This document shows positions 1-9,743 of a stretch of DNA of 64,000 nt, piece by piece (the first letter of the stretch is position 1; each line of letters opens with the position of its first letter). The stretch lies in contig NZ_LMUX01000017.1 in the NCBI RefSeq assembly GCF_009765705.1, positions 203,882 through 267,881 of the forward strand, given 5' to 3'. The DNA comes from Burkholderia sp. L27(2015) (GTDB lineage Bacteria > Pseudomonadota > Gammaproteobacteria > Burkholderiales > Burkholderiaceae). The position numbers were made by a program, and so were the translations under genes. The notes below the pieces were generated by a model. The model was not told the DNA's origin, did no database searches, and worked only from the letters and a program-made list of their open reading frames with translations.

Positions 1-54
1 TAAAATCTGCTATTAGAACCGTATTCATAGTCAGGATTCTTATCAGGAACACGC

Positions 55-2184
55 ATGACAGTTCAATATGAAAGCCGCTACCAAGTGGCATTGTTGACCC
101 TCGATAATCCACCCGTCAATGGCCTCGGCCACGCCACGCGCAGCGGCATCGTCGCGGGGCTGGAGCGGGCGCAAAGCGACCCGGCCATTGCGGCCATCGT
201 CATCATCGGTTCGGGCCGGGCTTTTTCCGGCGGTGCCGATATCACCGAATTCAATACGCCTAAAGCGGTCGCAAGCCCGATGCTGGGCGAAGTGATCGCC
301 GCGCTGGAAGCCAGTACCAAGCCTATCGTCGCCGCCATCCATGGCGTGGCAATGGGCGGTGGGCTCGAACTCGCGCTCGGCGCGCACTACCGGGTGGCCG
401 CGCGCGGTGCACAAATCGCGTTGCCCGAAGTCAAGCTTGGCCTGTTGCCCGGCGCAGGCGGTACGCAACGGCTGCCTCGCGCGATCGGCATTGCGACGGC
501 GCTCGAGATGATCACGAGCGGCACGCCGCGACGCGCACAAGCGTTGGCCGATAGCACGCTGTTCGACCGCGTGGTCGATGGCGAAGTGCTCGAACCGGCG
601 CTCGCGTTTGCCCGCGAAGTGGTGGCGCAAACAAACGCGCAAGCCGCAACACGCTCGGCGCAGCACGCAGTGGCGTATCCCAAACTACGCGAGCGGGCCT
701 TCGAATCCGCCGAGCTCGCCGGCGCCGCAGCCTTGTTCGAGGCGGCCCGCGCCCAGGCCGGCCGCAGCGCACGGGGCTTGCCGGCACCGCTGAAATGTAT
801 CGCGGCAATTGAGCACGGCGTGTCGCACGGCTTCGATGCCGGCCTCAAATTCGAGCGTGCCTGCTTTGTCGAACTGGTCGCGTCATCCGAAAGCCGCGCA
901 TTGCGTCACGCGTTTCTAGCTGAACGGGCCGCGGGCAAAATCGCCGGCGTCGACTCGGCAACGCCGCTGCGCACGATCAAACGTGTCGCGGTGGTAGGCG
1001 CCGGCACGATGGGTGTGGGTATCGCGTTGACCTTCGCCGATGCGGGCTTGCCAGTCACGGTGATCGAGGCGGGCGATGCTCAAGTGCAGCGTGGGCTGGC
1101 CGCGATCGCACGCTACTACGAGCGCGCACTGGCCAAGGGCCGGCTTGACGCGGCGACCGCGGCCCAGCGCCAGGCATCAATCACCACCAGTTTGTCCTTC
1201 GACGCACTGCAGGATGCCGACCTGATCATTGAAGCGGTATTCGAGGATTTCGACGTCAAGCAGCAGGTCTTTACTCAGATCGACGCGCACGCCAAAGCAG
1301 GCGCCATTTTGGCGTCGAACACTTCGACCCTCGATTTGAACCGCATCGCTAACTTCACTCGACGGCCAAGCGATGTGGTGGGCCTGCATTTTTTCAGCCC
1401 GGCGCAAGTGATGAAATTGCTCGAAGTCGTGCGTGGCGCCCAGACCAGCCCTGAGGTGCTTGCCAGCGTCATGAAACTGGCCAAGCAGATCGGCAAGACA
1501 GCCGTGGTGGCGGGCGTGTGCGACGGCTTTATCGGCAACCGGATGATCGAACAATATGTGCGACAAGCGTTCTACATGCTGGAAGAGGGCGCGTTGCCGC
1601 AGCAGATCGATCACGCGATCGAACAATTTGGTTTCGCGATGGGGCCATTCCGGATGAGCGACTTGGCAGGCAACGATATCGGCTGGGCGATACGCAAACG
1701 GCGCGCGTTGGAGCAACCCGGGCTCGTCTATCCGAAGGTTGCCGATCGACTGTGTGAGCAAGGACGGTTCGGGCAAAAGACCCAGGCAGGCTGGTATAAC
1801 TACGCCCCCGGTGAGCGCGAAGCGTTGAGTGCACCCGAGGTCGATGCGCTGGTACTGGCGCACTCGCAAGCCCAAGGTGTAATGCGTCGTATCATCAGCG
1901 ACGAAGAGATTGTCGAGCGGCTGGTTTTCGCGCTAGTCAACGAAGGGGCGTGGATCTTGCAGGAAGGTATTGCCGCGCGCGCTTCGGATATCGATCTGGT
2001 CTACCTCGCCGGCTATGGCTTCCCCCCCGGGCGCGGCGGTCCGATGTTCTACGCCGACACGATTGGATTGCCCAAGGTGGAAGCTGCGGTGCGCGGCTTT
2101 ATGGCGCAGCCCAACGGTGCTGCCTGGAAGCTTGCGCCGTTGTTGAGCGAGCGCATTGCGGCGGGGAGCGGCTTCAACCGGTAG
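55..2184 (+). CDS. FadB/FadJ-like bifunctional enoyl-CoA hydratase / 3-hydroxyacyl-CoA dehydrogenase
   Basis: A 709-residue cytoplasmic beta-oxidation enzyme that would hydrate enoyl-CoA and oxidise the 3-hydroxyacyl-CoA with NAD+. The crotonase domain fills residues 1 to about 190: the oxyanion-hole segments SGGAD (58-62) and GGGLEL (101-106) are present, with likely catalytic Glu105 and Glu125. The dehydrogenase half starts near 310 with GxGxxG at 315-320 and has the catalytic His445 in GLHFFSP. Length and domain order fit FadB/FadJ or peroxisomal multifunctional enzymes. AGGA at 45-48 supports the ATG. No thiolase (fadA) gene follows, so the partner must lie elsewhere. It heads a five-gene co-directional cluster; the exact acyl substrate cannot be read from sequence. 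Confidence 0.93.
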   Translation: MTVQYESRYQVALLTLDNPPVNGLGHATRSGIVAGLERAQSDPAIAAIVIIGSGRAFSGGADITEFNTPKAVASPMLGEVIAALEASTKPIVAAIHGVAMGGGLELALGAHYRVAARGAQIALPEVKLGLLPGAGGTQRLPRAIGIATALEMITSGTPRRAQALADSTLFDRVVDGEVLEPALAFAREVVAQTNAQAATRSAQHAVAYPKLRERAFESAELAGAAALFEAARAQAGRSARGLPAPLKCIAAIEHGVSHGFDAGLKFERACFVELVASSESRALRHAFLAERAAGKIAGVDSATPLRTIKRVAVVGAGTMGVGIALTFADAGLPVTVIEAGDAQVQRGLAAIARYYERALAKGRLDAATAAQRQASITTSLSFDALQDADLIIEAVFEDFDVKQQVFTQIDAHAKAGAILASNTSTLDLNRIANFTRRPSDVVGLHFFSPAQVMKLLEVVRGAQTSPEVLASVMKLAKQIGKTAVVAGVCDGFIGNRMIEQYVRQAFYMLEEGALPQQIDHAIEQFGFAMGPFRMSDLAGNDIGWAIRKRRALEQPGLVYPKVADRLCEQGRFGQKTQAGWYNYAPGEREALSAPEVDALVLAHSQAQGVMRRIISDEEIVERLVFALVNEGAWILQEGIAARASDIDLVYLAGYGFPPGRGGPMFYADTIGLPKVEAAVRGFMAQPNGAAWKLAPLLSERIAAGSGFNR

Positions 2185-2243
2185 TATGACTCTTCGCGTA
2201 TTACCCGATTCACCCTTTACCTTTGTCTCAGGAATTAGGCAAC

Positions 2244-2549
2244 ATGATCAAGCATATTGTGATGTGGACACTCAAGGACCACGCCGAGGGCGCCGACAAA
2301 GCCGCCAATATCCAAACGTTTGCCGCCAAACTGGAGAGTTGCCGAGGCATCGTACCCGGCATGCACGCGTTTGACGTCGTGACAGCCGCCACCGCAGGCG
2401 CAGAACTCACCGCCGATATTGCGCTGTATTCGGAATTCGAGGACATGGCGGCACTGCAGGCCTATCAAACGCATCCCGCTCATAAAGCCATCTCACCATT
2501 CGTGGCCGCAGTGCGCTTGACGCGCAACTGTCTCGACTTCGAGGCGTAG
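2244..2549 (+). CDS. Dabb (stress-responsive alpha/beta barrel) domain protein
   Basis: A 101-residue protein with the dimeric alpha/beta-barrel pattern: it starts MIKHIVMWTLKD and ends with the 'AYQTHPAHKAISPFV' segment typical of Dabb/PF07876 proteins. Family members are small dimers, some acting as cyclases or hydrolases in aromatic or polyketide pathways, but most are uncharacterised. I chose the ATG at 2244, 4 bases after an AGG in 'ggaattagg'; a TTG at 2223 would add seven residues. It sits between the FadB-like gene and a thioesterase, so a role in the same catabolic route is an inference from context. Confidence 0.8.
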   Translation: MIKHIVMWTLKDHAEGADKAANIQTFAAKLESCRGIVPGMHAFDVVTAATAGAELTADIALYSEFEDMAALQAYQTHPAHKAISPFVAAVRLTRNCLDFEA

Positions 2550-2550
2550 C

Positions 2551-3024
2551 GTGACCGAGTCTATCGTTGCTCCTATCCATAGTCCGTTCATCGAATATCT
2601 CGGAATCCGTACCGTCAGCGCGATCCATGGCGAGGCGCATGTGGTGTTGCCGCTGGACCCGCACCACCTGAACGTCTGGAACATTGCCCATGGCGGCGTC
2701 ATCATGACCATGCTCGATATCGCGATGGGCGGCGCTGCGCGCAGTCTCGCCACCGATGGCTGCGGCCCGGTGACGATCGAAATGAAAACCAATTTCATGC
2801 AACCGGGCAGTGGCGAGTTACGTGGCGTGGGACGTGTGCTGCATAAATCGACCACGATGGCCTACTGCGAAGCGGAGATTTTCGATCTGCAGAATCGCAT
2901 GGTTGCCAAGGCACTGGGCACGTTCAAATATGTGCGCGCCGTGACGGTAGGGCGAGCTACGCGACAAGCGAGCGCCTTGACTGCCGGTGACGCGCCGCCG
3001 ACGTCAGACAGCGCGAAATCATGA
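2551..3024 (+). CDS. PaaI-family hotdog thioesterase
   Basis: A 157-residue hotdog-fold acyl-CoA thioesterase. The helix motif AHGGVIMTMLDIAMGG is the PaaI/YdiI signature that carries the catalytic acid and CoA contacts, and the later 'VTIEMKTNFMQP' strand also fits. The last 25 residues or so are low complexity and probably disordered. The start is GTG one base after the Dabb stop codon, and the stop overlaps the next ATG (ATGA at 3021-3024), so translation is probably coupled. It would release free acids or recycle CoA from intermediates of the neighbouring FadB-like pathway. Confidence 0.87.
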   Translation: MTESIVAPIHSPFIEYLGIRTVSAIHGEAHVVLPLDPHHLNVWNIAHGGVIMTMLDIAMGGAARSLATDGCGPVTIEMKTNFMQPGSGELRGVGRVLHKSTTMAYCEAEIFDLQNRMVAKALGTFKYVRAVTVGRATRQASALTAGDAPPTSDSAKS

Positions 3025-3887
3025 AAGACTTTGCTGGCAAGGTCGCGGTGATCACGGGGGCTGCGGGCGGTCTGGGCATGGCGCTGGTGGGCCAAGCCGC
3101 CAAGCGCGGCATGAAACTGGTGCTGGCCGACGTCGATCGCCAGGCGCTCGCCGCCAACGTCGAGTCCTTGCACGCGCAGGGCGTCGAAGCGATCGGCATC
3201 GTGACAGACGTGTCCGATCCCGCACAACTCGACGCGCTCGCAGCGGCCACGCTCGATGCGTTTGGCGCCATCCATCTGCTGTTCAACAATGCGGGCGTGG
3301 GGGCGGGCGGTTTTGTCTGGGAGAACACGGCCAACGACTGGCAATGGGTATGGGGCGTGAACGTCCTTGGCGTGGTCAATGGCCTGCGCGCGTTCGTGCC
3401 GCACATGCTCAAGCAGGGCGAGCCCGCCCACATCGTCAACACAGCTTCGGTCGCGGGCCTGCTCGCGCCGGCGATGCTGGGCCTGTACAACGCGACCAAG
3501 CATGCGGTGATCGGCCTGAGCGAGACGCTCTACAATGACCTGAAAATGACCGGTGCGCCGGTGCAATGTTCGGTGTTGTGTCCCGCGTTCTTCGATACCG
3601 GCATTGCAAGTTCGGATCGCACGCGGCCGCCTGAATTGCAGAACGATACGGCGTTGACCGCTTCGCAACGGGTTGCCAGCGCCCAACTGCGCAAGGCGGT
3701 GAAAGCTGGCAAGCTCAGCGCGGAGCAAGTCGCCGAAAAGACGTTCGACGCGATCGGTGCCGGCCAGTTTTACATCCTGACTCATGCGGCGGCCAAGCCG
3801 GCCATCGAATTGCGCCTCGAAGACTTAGCCCTTGAGCGCAACCCCAGCGACCCCTACACCTATAAGCCGGACGTCAAGCCGCATTGA
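3021..3887 (+). CDS. Short-chain dehydrogenase/reductase (classical SDR)
   Basis: A 288-residue NAD(P)-dependent oxidoreductase with the complete classical SDR signature: TGAAGGLG at 12-19, NNAG at 89-92, and catalytic Asn114, Ser143, Tyr156 and Lys160. Asp37 at the end of beta-2 ('LADVD') favours NAD(H) over NADP(H); this is inferred from the family rule. The C-terminal extension after residue 250 resembles SDRs that act on bulky acyl or aromatic alcohols. It overlaps the thioesterase stop by four bases, so the two genes are surely co-transcribed. The substrate is unknown. Confidence 0.88.
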   Translation: MKDFAGKVAVITGAAGGLGMALVGQAAKRGMKLVLADVDRQALAANVESLHAQGVEAIGIVTDVSDPAQLDALAAATLDAFGAIHLLFNNAGVGAGGFVWENTANDWQWVWGVNVLGVVNGLRAFVPHMLKQGEPAHIVNTASVAGLLAPAMLGLYNATKHAVIGLSETLYNDLKMTGAPVQCSVLCPAFFDTGIASSDRTRPPELQNDTALTASQRVASAQLRKAVKAGKLSAEQVAEKTFDAIGAGQFYILTHAAAKPAIELRLEDLALERNPSDPYTYKPDVKPH

Positions 3888-3897
3888 AGGATCATGG

Positions 3898-4863
3898 ATG
3901 CCGCTTAACCCCAAGATCGAGCAGATTCTGGCGATGATCGCGCGGGCCCAACGCCCGGCGATGCATGAGCTAAGCCCGCAGGCCGCGCGCCTGAGTTACG
4001 AGAAGAGTGCACAAATCCTCGATCTCGATCCAGCGCCGATGCATCGCGTGGAGGATCTGTCGGTGCCCATGCGCGATGGCGCCACGATACGCGCACGCCT
4101 TTACCAGCCGGTCGAGCCTAACTGGTTCAGCAGCGCACCGGCGTTGGTCTTCTATCATGGCGGCGGCTTTACAGTGGGCAGCGTGGATACGCACGATGCG
4201 TTGTGCCGAATGTTTGCGAGCCTAGCCGAATGCCAGGTGCTGTCGGTCGATTATCGGTTGGCGCCCGAGTTTCGATTCCCGGTTGCCGTGGACGACGCAT
4301 TCGACGCATTGCAATGGCTGTACCGCAACGCCGACACCCTGGGCATCGCACCGGGCCGAATTGCGGTGGGTGGAGACAGTGCAGGGGGGACGCTGGCCGC
4401 CGTGTGCGCGGTGTTGGCACGCGACGCGCAGATTCCGCTCGCGTTGCAGTTGCTGATTTATCCGGGCACCTCTGCACACCAGCGTAATGCGTCGCATCAG
4501 CGCCTGGCGCAGGGGTATTTGTTGTCAGCGCAGACGATCCAGTGGTTTTTCAACCTCTATCTATCACAAGCGTCCGAGCGCGAAGATTGGCGTTTCGCAC
4601 CCCTGGACGGTCAACGCGACGCTCCCGCATTCGATCGTCTGGCCCCCGCCTGGATCGCTGTCGCCGAATACGATCCCTTGCATGACGAGGGCGTCGCATA
4701 CGCGCGCAAGCTGCGCGACGCCGGCAATAGCGTCGAACTCGTCGACTATGCCGGCATGATTCACGAATTTTTCAAGATGCGGCGTTATGTGCCAGAGGTG
4801 AGTGCGGCACATGCGGATGCCGTAGCCGCTTTGCGGCGGGCCTTTGCCGCGCAGGCAGACTAG
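3898..4863 (+). CDS. Alpha/beta hydrolase, hormone-sensitive-lipase (acetyl-hydrolase) family
   Basis: A 321-residue esterase of the HSL/bacterial type IV family. The oxyanion motif HGGG is at 87-90 and the nucleophile elbow GDSAGG at 159-164 (Ser161). The triad is completed by Asp259 (AEYDPLHDEG) and His289 (MIHEF). There is no signal peptide, so it acts in the cytoplasm. ATG at 3898 follows GAAGG at 3886-3890; a nearer ATG at 3894 runs into a stop after four codons. It ends the 55-4863 operon and overlaps the convergent NRDE gene by four bases. Natural substrate unknown; short acyl esters are typical of the family. Confidence 0.88.
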   Translation: MPLNPKIEQILAMIARAQRPAMHELSPQAARLSYEKSAQILDLDPAPMHRVEDLSVPMRDGATIRARLYQPVEPNWFSSAPALVFYHGGGFTVGSVDTHDALCRMFASLAECQVLSVDYRLAPEFRFPVAVDDAFDALQWLYRNADTLGIAPGRIAVGGDSAGGTLAAVCAVLARDAQIPLALQLLIYPGTSAHQRNASHQRLAQGYLLSAQTIQWFFNLYLSQASEREDWRFAPLDGQRDAPAFDRLAPAWIAVAEYDPLHDEGVAYARKLRDAGNSVELVDYAGMIHEFFKMRRYVPEVSAAHADAVAALRRAFAAQAD

Positions 4864-5696
4864 CCTTGGGCCAGGTCGGCGAGCTGAATCTGAAACTGGT
4901 ACTCACTGGACTGCAACGCCGTATCCTCGTGCCGTCCGTCTGCCATGCTGTCGCCCAACTCCTTGACGTTGACGCAACCGCCGCTGCCCACTTGCAAAAC
5001 GGTGGTGCAGCGCGTGCCGTAGTTGGGCAGACGGATGTACGCCGCGGAAAGCGCGCGTTCGCGCTCGAGCGTCAGGCCCGTGCTGGGCAACGTCTCGTCA
5101 GGTGCCGTGGTCGGGTCGCGCATCAGATCGAGCAGCGCATCGCGTTGTGCGGCGGGGGCGTCCCCGAACGCTTCCATGCACGCGAGCATCCCCGCTTTCT
5201 TCGCTACGACCTTGGGCCAGGGGGTATCGAGCAAGGCGTTGGACAGACCATAACTACCCGCGGGTAGAGCTGGCGCGCCGCCTGCCGGAATGTCCGCACA
5301 GTTGCTGAACCATCTCAGATCGCGCTTTGCCAGATCGCCGACGAGCAGATTGAAACCGCTGTAGAGGTGGGCGCGTGGGCCTAAACCGGCCAGATAGTCC
5401 GCAGGCGACGCCTGCTCCCTGAGGAAGCCCGCGACCAGTTCGCCGCGGCTCGGCGCCGTCGGATTCGTCGCGCCCGGCGCTCTGAAATTGGTCAGTGCGG
5501 CGAAGCGACCGCTACGGGTAATACCCATCCAGGTACCGCCGCCTTGCAGGTCGCGCCCAGCGAGTAGCTCCGGCACATCGGGCCACCAGCCCATAGCCGC
5601 CGCCGGGCGCGCATAAAACTCGTCACGATTGGCCGCGAGCGTGAGCAACGCGCCCTGCGACGCATGAGGGCGCCAGTCGAATACGATCAGGCACAC
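4860..5696 (-). CDS. NRDE (TANGO2-like, DUF833) family protein
   Basis: A 278-residue protein of the NRDE/TANGO2 family: it begins with the family's N-terminal strand CLIVFDWRPH and carries the name-giving NRDE box (AANRDEFYARP), then GGGTWMGITRSGRFAALTN. Proteins of this family have been linked to haem or lipid handling, but the bacterial role is unsettled. I start it at GTG 5696, because a GAGGA lies 7 bases upstream and the Cys after the start matches the family N-terminus. The open frame continues 201 bases further upstream through a low-complexity Ala-Asp-Glu-Phe stretch that overlaps ygfZ; I treat that as not translated. Confidence 0.85.
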   Translation of the reverse strand: MCLIVFDWRPHASQGALLTLAANRDEFYARPAAAMGWWPDVPELLAGRDLQGGGTWMGITRSGRFAALTNFRAPGATNPTAPSRGELVAGFLREQASPADYLAGLGPRAHLYSGFNLLVGDLAKRDLRWFSNCADIPAGGAPALPAGSYGLSNALLDTPWPKVVAKKAGMLACMEAFGDAPAAQRDALLDLMRDPTTAPDETLPSTGLTLERERALSAAYIRLPNYGTRCTTVLQVGSGGCVNVKELGDSMADGRHEDTALQSSEYQFQIQLADLAQG

Positions 5697-5835
5697 GAGC
5701 CATTCCTCGGCGACGACATGGCGCTCACACCGCTGCCCGGCGTCAAGCAACGGTGGCGCGAATTCATCCGCGAACTCATCCGCGCATTCGTGCGCAAACT
5801 CATCCGCAGATTCGCGTACGGCTTCCGGTGCGGAT

Positions 5836-6882
5836 TCAACCGGCTTCCTGCACAGGAAAAGCATACGGAAGCGCGCTAAAACTGAGCTCGCTACCATCGG
5901 CCGCCCCTAGATGGACCGTACCGCGATTAAGGGCGTCCAGCTTGATTTCGACCAGACAATCGATGCCGCTCGCCAGGCCTTCCGTACCAGGGACAGCCGC
6001 CGCATTGACAACCATCCCGCATGGCTGGGACGGCTCGTCGACGCTGAAGATTTCGGTACCGGCGGCCACCGGCTCCGCCTGCGTGACATGGGCAATGACC
6101 GCACGCCGCTTCACCGTTCCCAGATACTGGCTGCGCGCGACGATTTCCTGACCCGGATAGCATCCTTTCTTGAAGTTGACGCCGCCAATGACTTCGAAAT
6201 TGATCATTTGCGGAACGAATTTTTCCTGTGTCGCCGCGCTGATACGCGGCTCTGCGGCACGCACCGCGAGCCAATCCCAGGTCGAAGCCGGCTCATGCCG
6301 TAATTTGGCTCCGAATACGCTGGCATACTGCGCCCATGTCTGAGCGGGTACGGCCCACACATAACGCGAAACACCCGCCGCGTCAGGCAAGCGTATCAAG
6401 CTGCCGGCTTGCGCATCCGCGTCGCCGTGGATCACGCCGTAGGGCTGTGTGGGTAACTCGCCGCCGAACAGTGGCGCCAACACGCCCGCCACATTCCCCG
6501 TGAGGCCGATCAGGCGGGTAGACGCACTCGCATCCACCAACTTCGCTTTGGCGCGTAACACAAACATCGACAAACGCTTCTGAATTGGCGCAAGGATGTC
6601 GGCCGACAGCATCAGGGACACCGATTGAGCGTCGCGCCAAGTGAGAAAACTGGCCAGCAACCGACCCTTGGGCGTGCAAAAACCGGCCAGCCGAGCCTCG
6701 CCGCTCGACAGCGTCTGGATATCGTTGGTCAGCAGGTTATGCAGAAAACTGGCGGCATCATCGCCACTGACGACTATCAGCCCGTATTGATCGAGCAGCA
6801 TGTAGGCACCGTCGCCGAGCGCTGCTGCGGCAGCAGCATAAGTCGGCGCAGCGGTATCGACGGGTGCGGTAAGCGGATTCAT
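5836..6882 (-). CDS. ygfZ: YgfZ/GcvT-like folate-binding Fe-S cluster protein
   Basis: A 348-residue cytoplasmic protein of the YgfZ family, which uses folate to help assemble or repair Fe-S clusters, including those of MiaB-type enzymes. The diagnostic motif KGCYPGQEIVAR is present with the key Cys241, followed by GTVKRR. The N-terminal GcvT-like fold starts near residue 25. Length is close to E. coli YgfZ (326). It is divergent from mltG; in many beta-proteobacteria ygfZ and mltG are neighbours in this orientation, which supports the call. Confidence 0.92.
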   Translation of the reverse strand: MNPLTAPVDTAAPTYAAAAAALGDGAYMLLDQYGLIVVSGDDAASFLHNLLTNDIQTLSSGEARLAGFCTPKGRLLASFLTWRDAQSVSLMLSADILAPIQKRLSMFVLRAKAKLVDASASTRLIGLTGNVAGVLAPLFGGELPTQPYGVIHGDADAQAGSLIRLPDAAGVSRYVWAVPAQTWAQYASVFGAKLRHEPASTWDWLAVRAAEPRISAATQEKFVPQMINFEVIGGVNFKKGCYPGQEIVARSQYLGTVKRRAVIAHVTQAEPVAAGTEIFSVDEPSQPCGMVVNAAAVPGTEGLASGIDCLVEIKLDALNRGTVHLGAADGSELSFSALPYAFPVQEAG

Positions 6883-7000
6883 AAGCGTGGCCGATAAGTG
6901 GATTCTGGTGTGCGCGAAGCGCCAAGCAAGTATTATATGAGGTCTGGTTGCTTAGCGTTTCCCATACTCATACTCATCCTCCTTCCTGCCGCTTTTGCTG

Positions 7001-8005
7001 ATGCTCCTGCTGAAAAAGTTTTTTACCCGCGTATTGCTGTGCATACTGATCGCGGGCGGCGCAGCCGGTTACGCGTTCTATCGCTGGGCCAATACGCCGC
7101 TGATATTCACCCCTGTGCGGATCGATGCGGCGGTGAAAAACCACAGCAGCCTGCGGGGCGTCTCGTATCAGTTGGTGCGCGCCGGCCTACCCATGCATCC
7201 CGGTTTGTTCGAGGCGTTGACTCGCCTGATGGGCTTATCGTCGCAACTCAAGGCGGGCAGTTACGAGTTCCAAAGCGGTATTACGCCGTATGAGGTGCTG
7301 CAGAAGGTGGCCGGCGGCGACGTCAACGAGTCGCTCGTGACGTTCATCGATGGCTGGAATTTCCGGCAGATGCGTGCCGAGATGGACAGCAACCCTGCGA
7401 TACGCCACGACACTGCGGGCTGGACGGACGAGGCGCTACTCAAGGCGCTGGGTGTAACCGATGGCAGCCCTGAAGGACTGTTTTATCCCGACACCTATCT
7501 GTTCGACAAGGGCGCCTCGGATCTGGACTTATACCAGCGCGCCTTCAAGTTGATGCAGGAGCATGTTTCGCAGGCATGGGCCGCACGGGCGCCCAACTTG
7601 CCATACCGCTCGCCTTACGAGGCGCTGATCATGGCCTCGTTGATCGAAAAGGAAACCGGGCGCGCGTCCGACTTGCCGATGGTGGCCTCCGTGTTCGTCA
7701 ACCGACTCAAACTGCACATGCCCTTGCAGACCGATCCCAGTGTCATCTATGGCATGGGCGCTGAGTATGCGGGGCATCTGCACAAAAAAGACCTGCAAAC
7801 CGACAGTCCGTACAATACCTACACCCGGCAAGGCTTGCCGCCGACGCCGATAGCGTTGCCCGGCAGCGCCGCGCTGGAGGCGGCGATGAATCCGACACCG
7901 AGTACCGCGCTGTATTTCGTGGCGCGTGGCGATGGGTACAGTGCATTTTCCGATACGCTCGAAGCGCACAATCGCGCGGTCAATAAATATATTCGAGGCC
8001 AATAG
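7001..8005 (+). CDS. mltG: Endolytic murein transglycosylase MltG (YceG)
   Basis: A 334-residue inner-membrane enzyme that cuts nascent peptidoglycan strands and so sets glycan length. One N-terminal membrane helix (about 9-26) anchors it; a LysM-like region covers about 40-110; the catalytic domain contains ASLIEKETG with catalytic Glu216. The C-terminal segments 'QTDPSVIYG' and 'SPYNTY' are family-specific. I use ATG 7001; an upstream in-frame TTG adds two residues. One base separates its stop from the tmk start, so the genes form an operon. Confidence 0.94.
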   Translation: MLLLKKFFTRVLLCILIAGGAAGYAFYRWANTPLIFTPVRIDAAVKNHSSLRGVSYQLVRAGLPMHPGLFEALTRLMGLSSQLKAGSYEFQSGITPYEVLQKVAGGDVNESLVTFIDGWNFRQMRAEMDSNPAIRHDTAGWTDEALLKALGVTDGSPEGLFYPDTYLFDKGASDLDLYQRAFKLMQEHVSQAWAARAPNLPYRSPYEALIMASLIEKETGRASDLPMVASVFVNRLKLHMPLQTDPSVIYGMGAEYAGHLHKKDLQTDSPYNTYTRQGLPPTPIALPGSAALEAAMNPTPSTALYFVARGDGYSAFSDTLEAHNRAVNKYIRGQ

Positions 8006-8006
8006 C

Positions 8007-8627
8007 ATGACGCGCGGCAAGTTCATTACCTTTGAAGGCATCGACGGAGCGGGCAAGACGACTCACTTGAGCGGATTTCGCGAGCTGCTGGAGCAACGCC
8101 TATCGGGTTCGGGGCGGCAGGTCGTGACCACGCGCGAACCGGGTGGCACGCCATTGGGCGAAAAGCTGCGCGAGCTGCTGCTGCATCACCCGATGCATCT
8201 GGAAACCGAGGCCTTGCTGGCATTCGCCGCGCGTCGCGAGCACTTGGAACAGGTGATCGTACCCGCGCTGAACCGAGGCGATTGGGTGTTGTCGGATCGT
8301 TTCACCGACGCGACCTTTGCGTATCAGGGCGGCGGACGTGGGCTGGCACGGCAGAAATTGGAAGTGCTGGAGACCTGGGTGCAAGAGGGTTTGCAACCCG
8401 ACCTGACCGTGCTCTTCGACGTGCCGACTGAAACCGCCAGCAAGCGCCGCAGCGCCGCGCGAGCGCCCGATAAGTTCGAGAGCGAATCGGACGGCTTTTT
8501 TGAGCGCACCCGCGACGAATATCTGCGACGTGCCGCAGAAGCCGGTTCGCGCTTTGTGCAGATCGACGCCACCCGCAGCATAGCCGAAATCAAGAAAGAA
8601 CTTGAACAGATTGCCGCAAGTATCTAA
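8007..8627 (+). CDS. tmk: Thymidylate kinase
   Basis: A 206-residue dTMP kinase (dTMP + ATP to dTDP + ADP), essential for DNA synthesis. The P-loop is [11 protein letters not shown] with Lys17. The DR motif is in [18 protein letters not shown], and the LID region carries '[12 protein letters not shown]'. The P-loop lacks the Arg of yeast-type enzymes and the LID has basic residues, as in the E. coli class. It starts one base after mltG and is followed 30 bases later by holB; mltG-tmk-holB is conserved in Burkholderiales. Confidence 0.95.
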   Translation: MTRGKFITFEGIDGAGKTTHLSGFRELLEQRLSGSGRQVVTTREPGGTPLGEKLRELLLHHPMHLETEALLAFAARREHLEQVIVPALNRGDWVLSDRFTDATFAYQGGGRGLARQKLEVLETWVQEGLQPDLTVLFDVPTETASKRRSAARAPDKFESESDGFFERTRDEYLRRAAEAGSRFVQIDATRSIAEIKKELEQIAASI

Positions 8628-8657
8628 TTTAAAATTAGATTTTTACATGGAATTCTG

Positions 8658-9695
8658 ATGATTTATCCGTGGCAACACGACGACTGGACCCGTATTCAAG
8701 CGCTACGCAGCCACTGGCCGCACGCGCTGCTGCTGCATGGCCAGGCCGGCATCGGCAAAGCCGAGTTTGCACGCCACGTGGCCCAGGGCCTGTTGTGCGA
8801 AACGCCGCTCGCCAACGGCGAGCCCTGCGGGCATTGCGTGGCATGCACTTGGTTTGCCCAAGGCAATCACCCCGATTATCGGATCGTCGTGCCCGAAAGC
8901 ATGGCCGCCGAGCTCGCGCCCGGTAGTGTCGACGAGACCGCTGGCGAGTCGGTCGATAGCGAGTCGGGGAAAAAGACCAAGACGCTGAGCCGCGAAATCA
9001 AGATCGAACAGGTCCGGGCTTTGCTCAGCTTTTGCGCCGTGGGATCGCACCGGGGCGGCGCACGGGTTATCGTGCTGTACCCGGCTGAAGCCCTCAATGG
9101 CGCCGCAGCCAATGCCTTGCTCAAGACGCTCGAAGAGCCGCCGGCCGGTGTGGTGTTTTTGCTGGTGTCGGCGCGTCTCGATCGGTTGCTGCCCACGATC
9201 GTCAGCCGCTGCCGGCAATGGCCATTGGCCGCACCCGCGCCCGAGGCGGCATTGGGTTGGCTAAAAGCGCAGGGCGTTGACGACGCCGCAGGCTTGTTGG
9301 CAGAGGCGGGCCAGGCGCCGCTGAGTGCGCTGGCGTTGGCGCGAGAGCCGAGTCACGTGTTGCGCCGTCAGACTTTGGAGCAGCTTGCGGCAGGCGCTGC
9401 CTGCGACGCGTTTGCATGCGGCGAAGCGCTGCAGAAAGCCCCCATCCCCCTGGTGCTGGGCTGGCTGCAACGCTGGCTGTTCGATTTGATGGCGGTCAAA
9501 AACGCCGGTCAAACACGTTACTATCCGGCCGCGGCGGCAGCGCTCGCGCGATGCGCTGCGCAAGCCGATGCGATCCTGTTGGCGCGGTTTGTGCGGCAGG
9601 TCAATCGACAGCGTGCCGCGGAAAACCATCCGTTAAACGCGCGCCTCGTGATAGAAGAACTGATGCTCGCTTATCGAGACGTCTTTACGCATTAA
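8658..9695 (+). CDS. holB: DNA polymerase III delta-prime subunit
   Basis: A 345-residue AAA+ subunit of the clamp loader. The N-terminal ATPase fold has a Walker-A-like GQAGIGK (28-34), followed by the structural zinc cysteines Cys47, Cys57, Cys60 and Cys63. The SRC motif of clamp loader subunits is present in IVSRCRQW. There is an acidic and Lys-rich insertion around residues 85-115 that is common in beta-proteobacterial HolB. It follows tmk closely and is the replicative partner of HolA/DnaX encoded elsewhere. Confidence 0.93.
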   Translation: MIYPWQHDDWTRIQALRSHWPHALLLHGQAGIGKAEFARHVAQGLLCETPLANGEPCGHCVACTWFAQGNHPDYRIVVPESMAAELAPGSVDETAGESVDSESGKKTKTLSREIKIEQVRALLSFCAVGSHRGGARVIVLYPAEALNGAAANALLKTLEEPPAGVVFLLVSARLDRLLPTIVSRCRQWPLAAPAPEAALGWLKAQGVDDAAGLLAEAGQAPLSALALAREPSHVLRRQTLEQLAAGAACDAFACGEALQKAPIPLVLGWLQRWLFDLMAVKNAGQTRYYPAAAAALARCAAQADAILLARFVRQVNRQRAAENHPLNARLVIEELMLAYRDVFTH

Positions 9696-9743
9696 ACGAA
9701 ACAGCCTAAACGAACACGCATAAGCGAACACACGACTAGCCCC

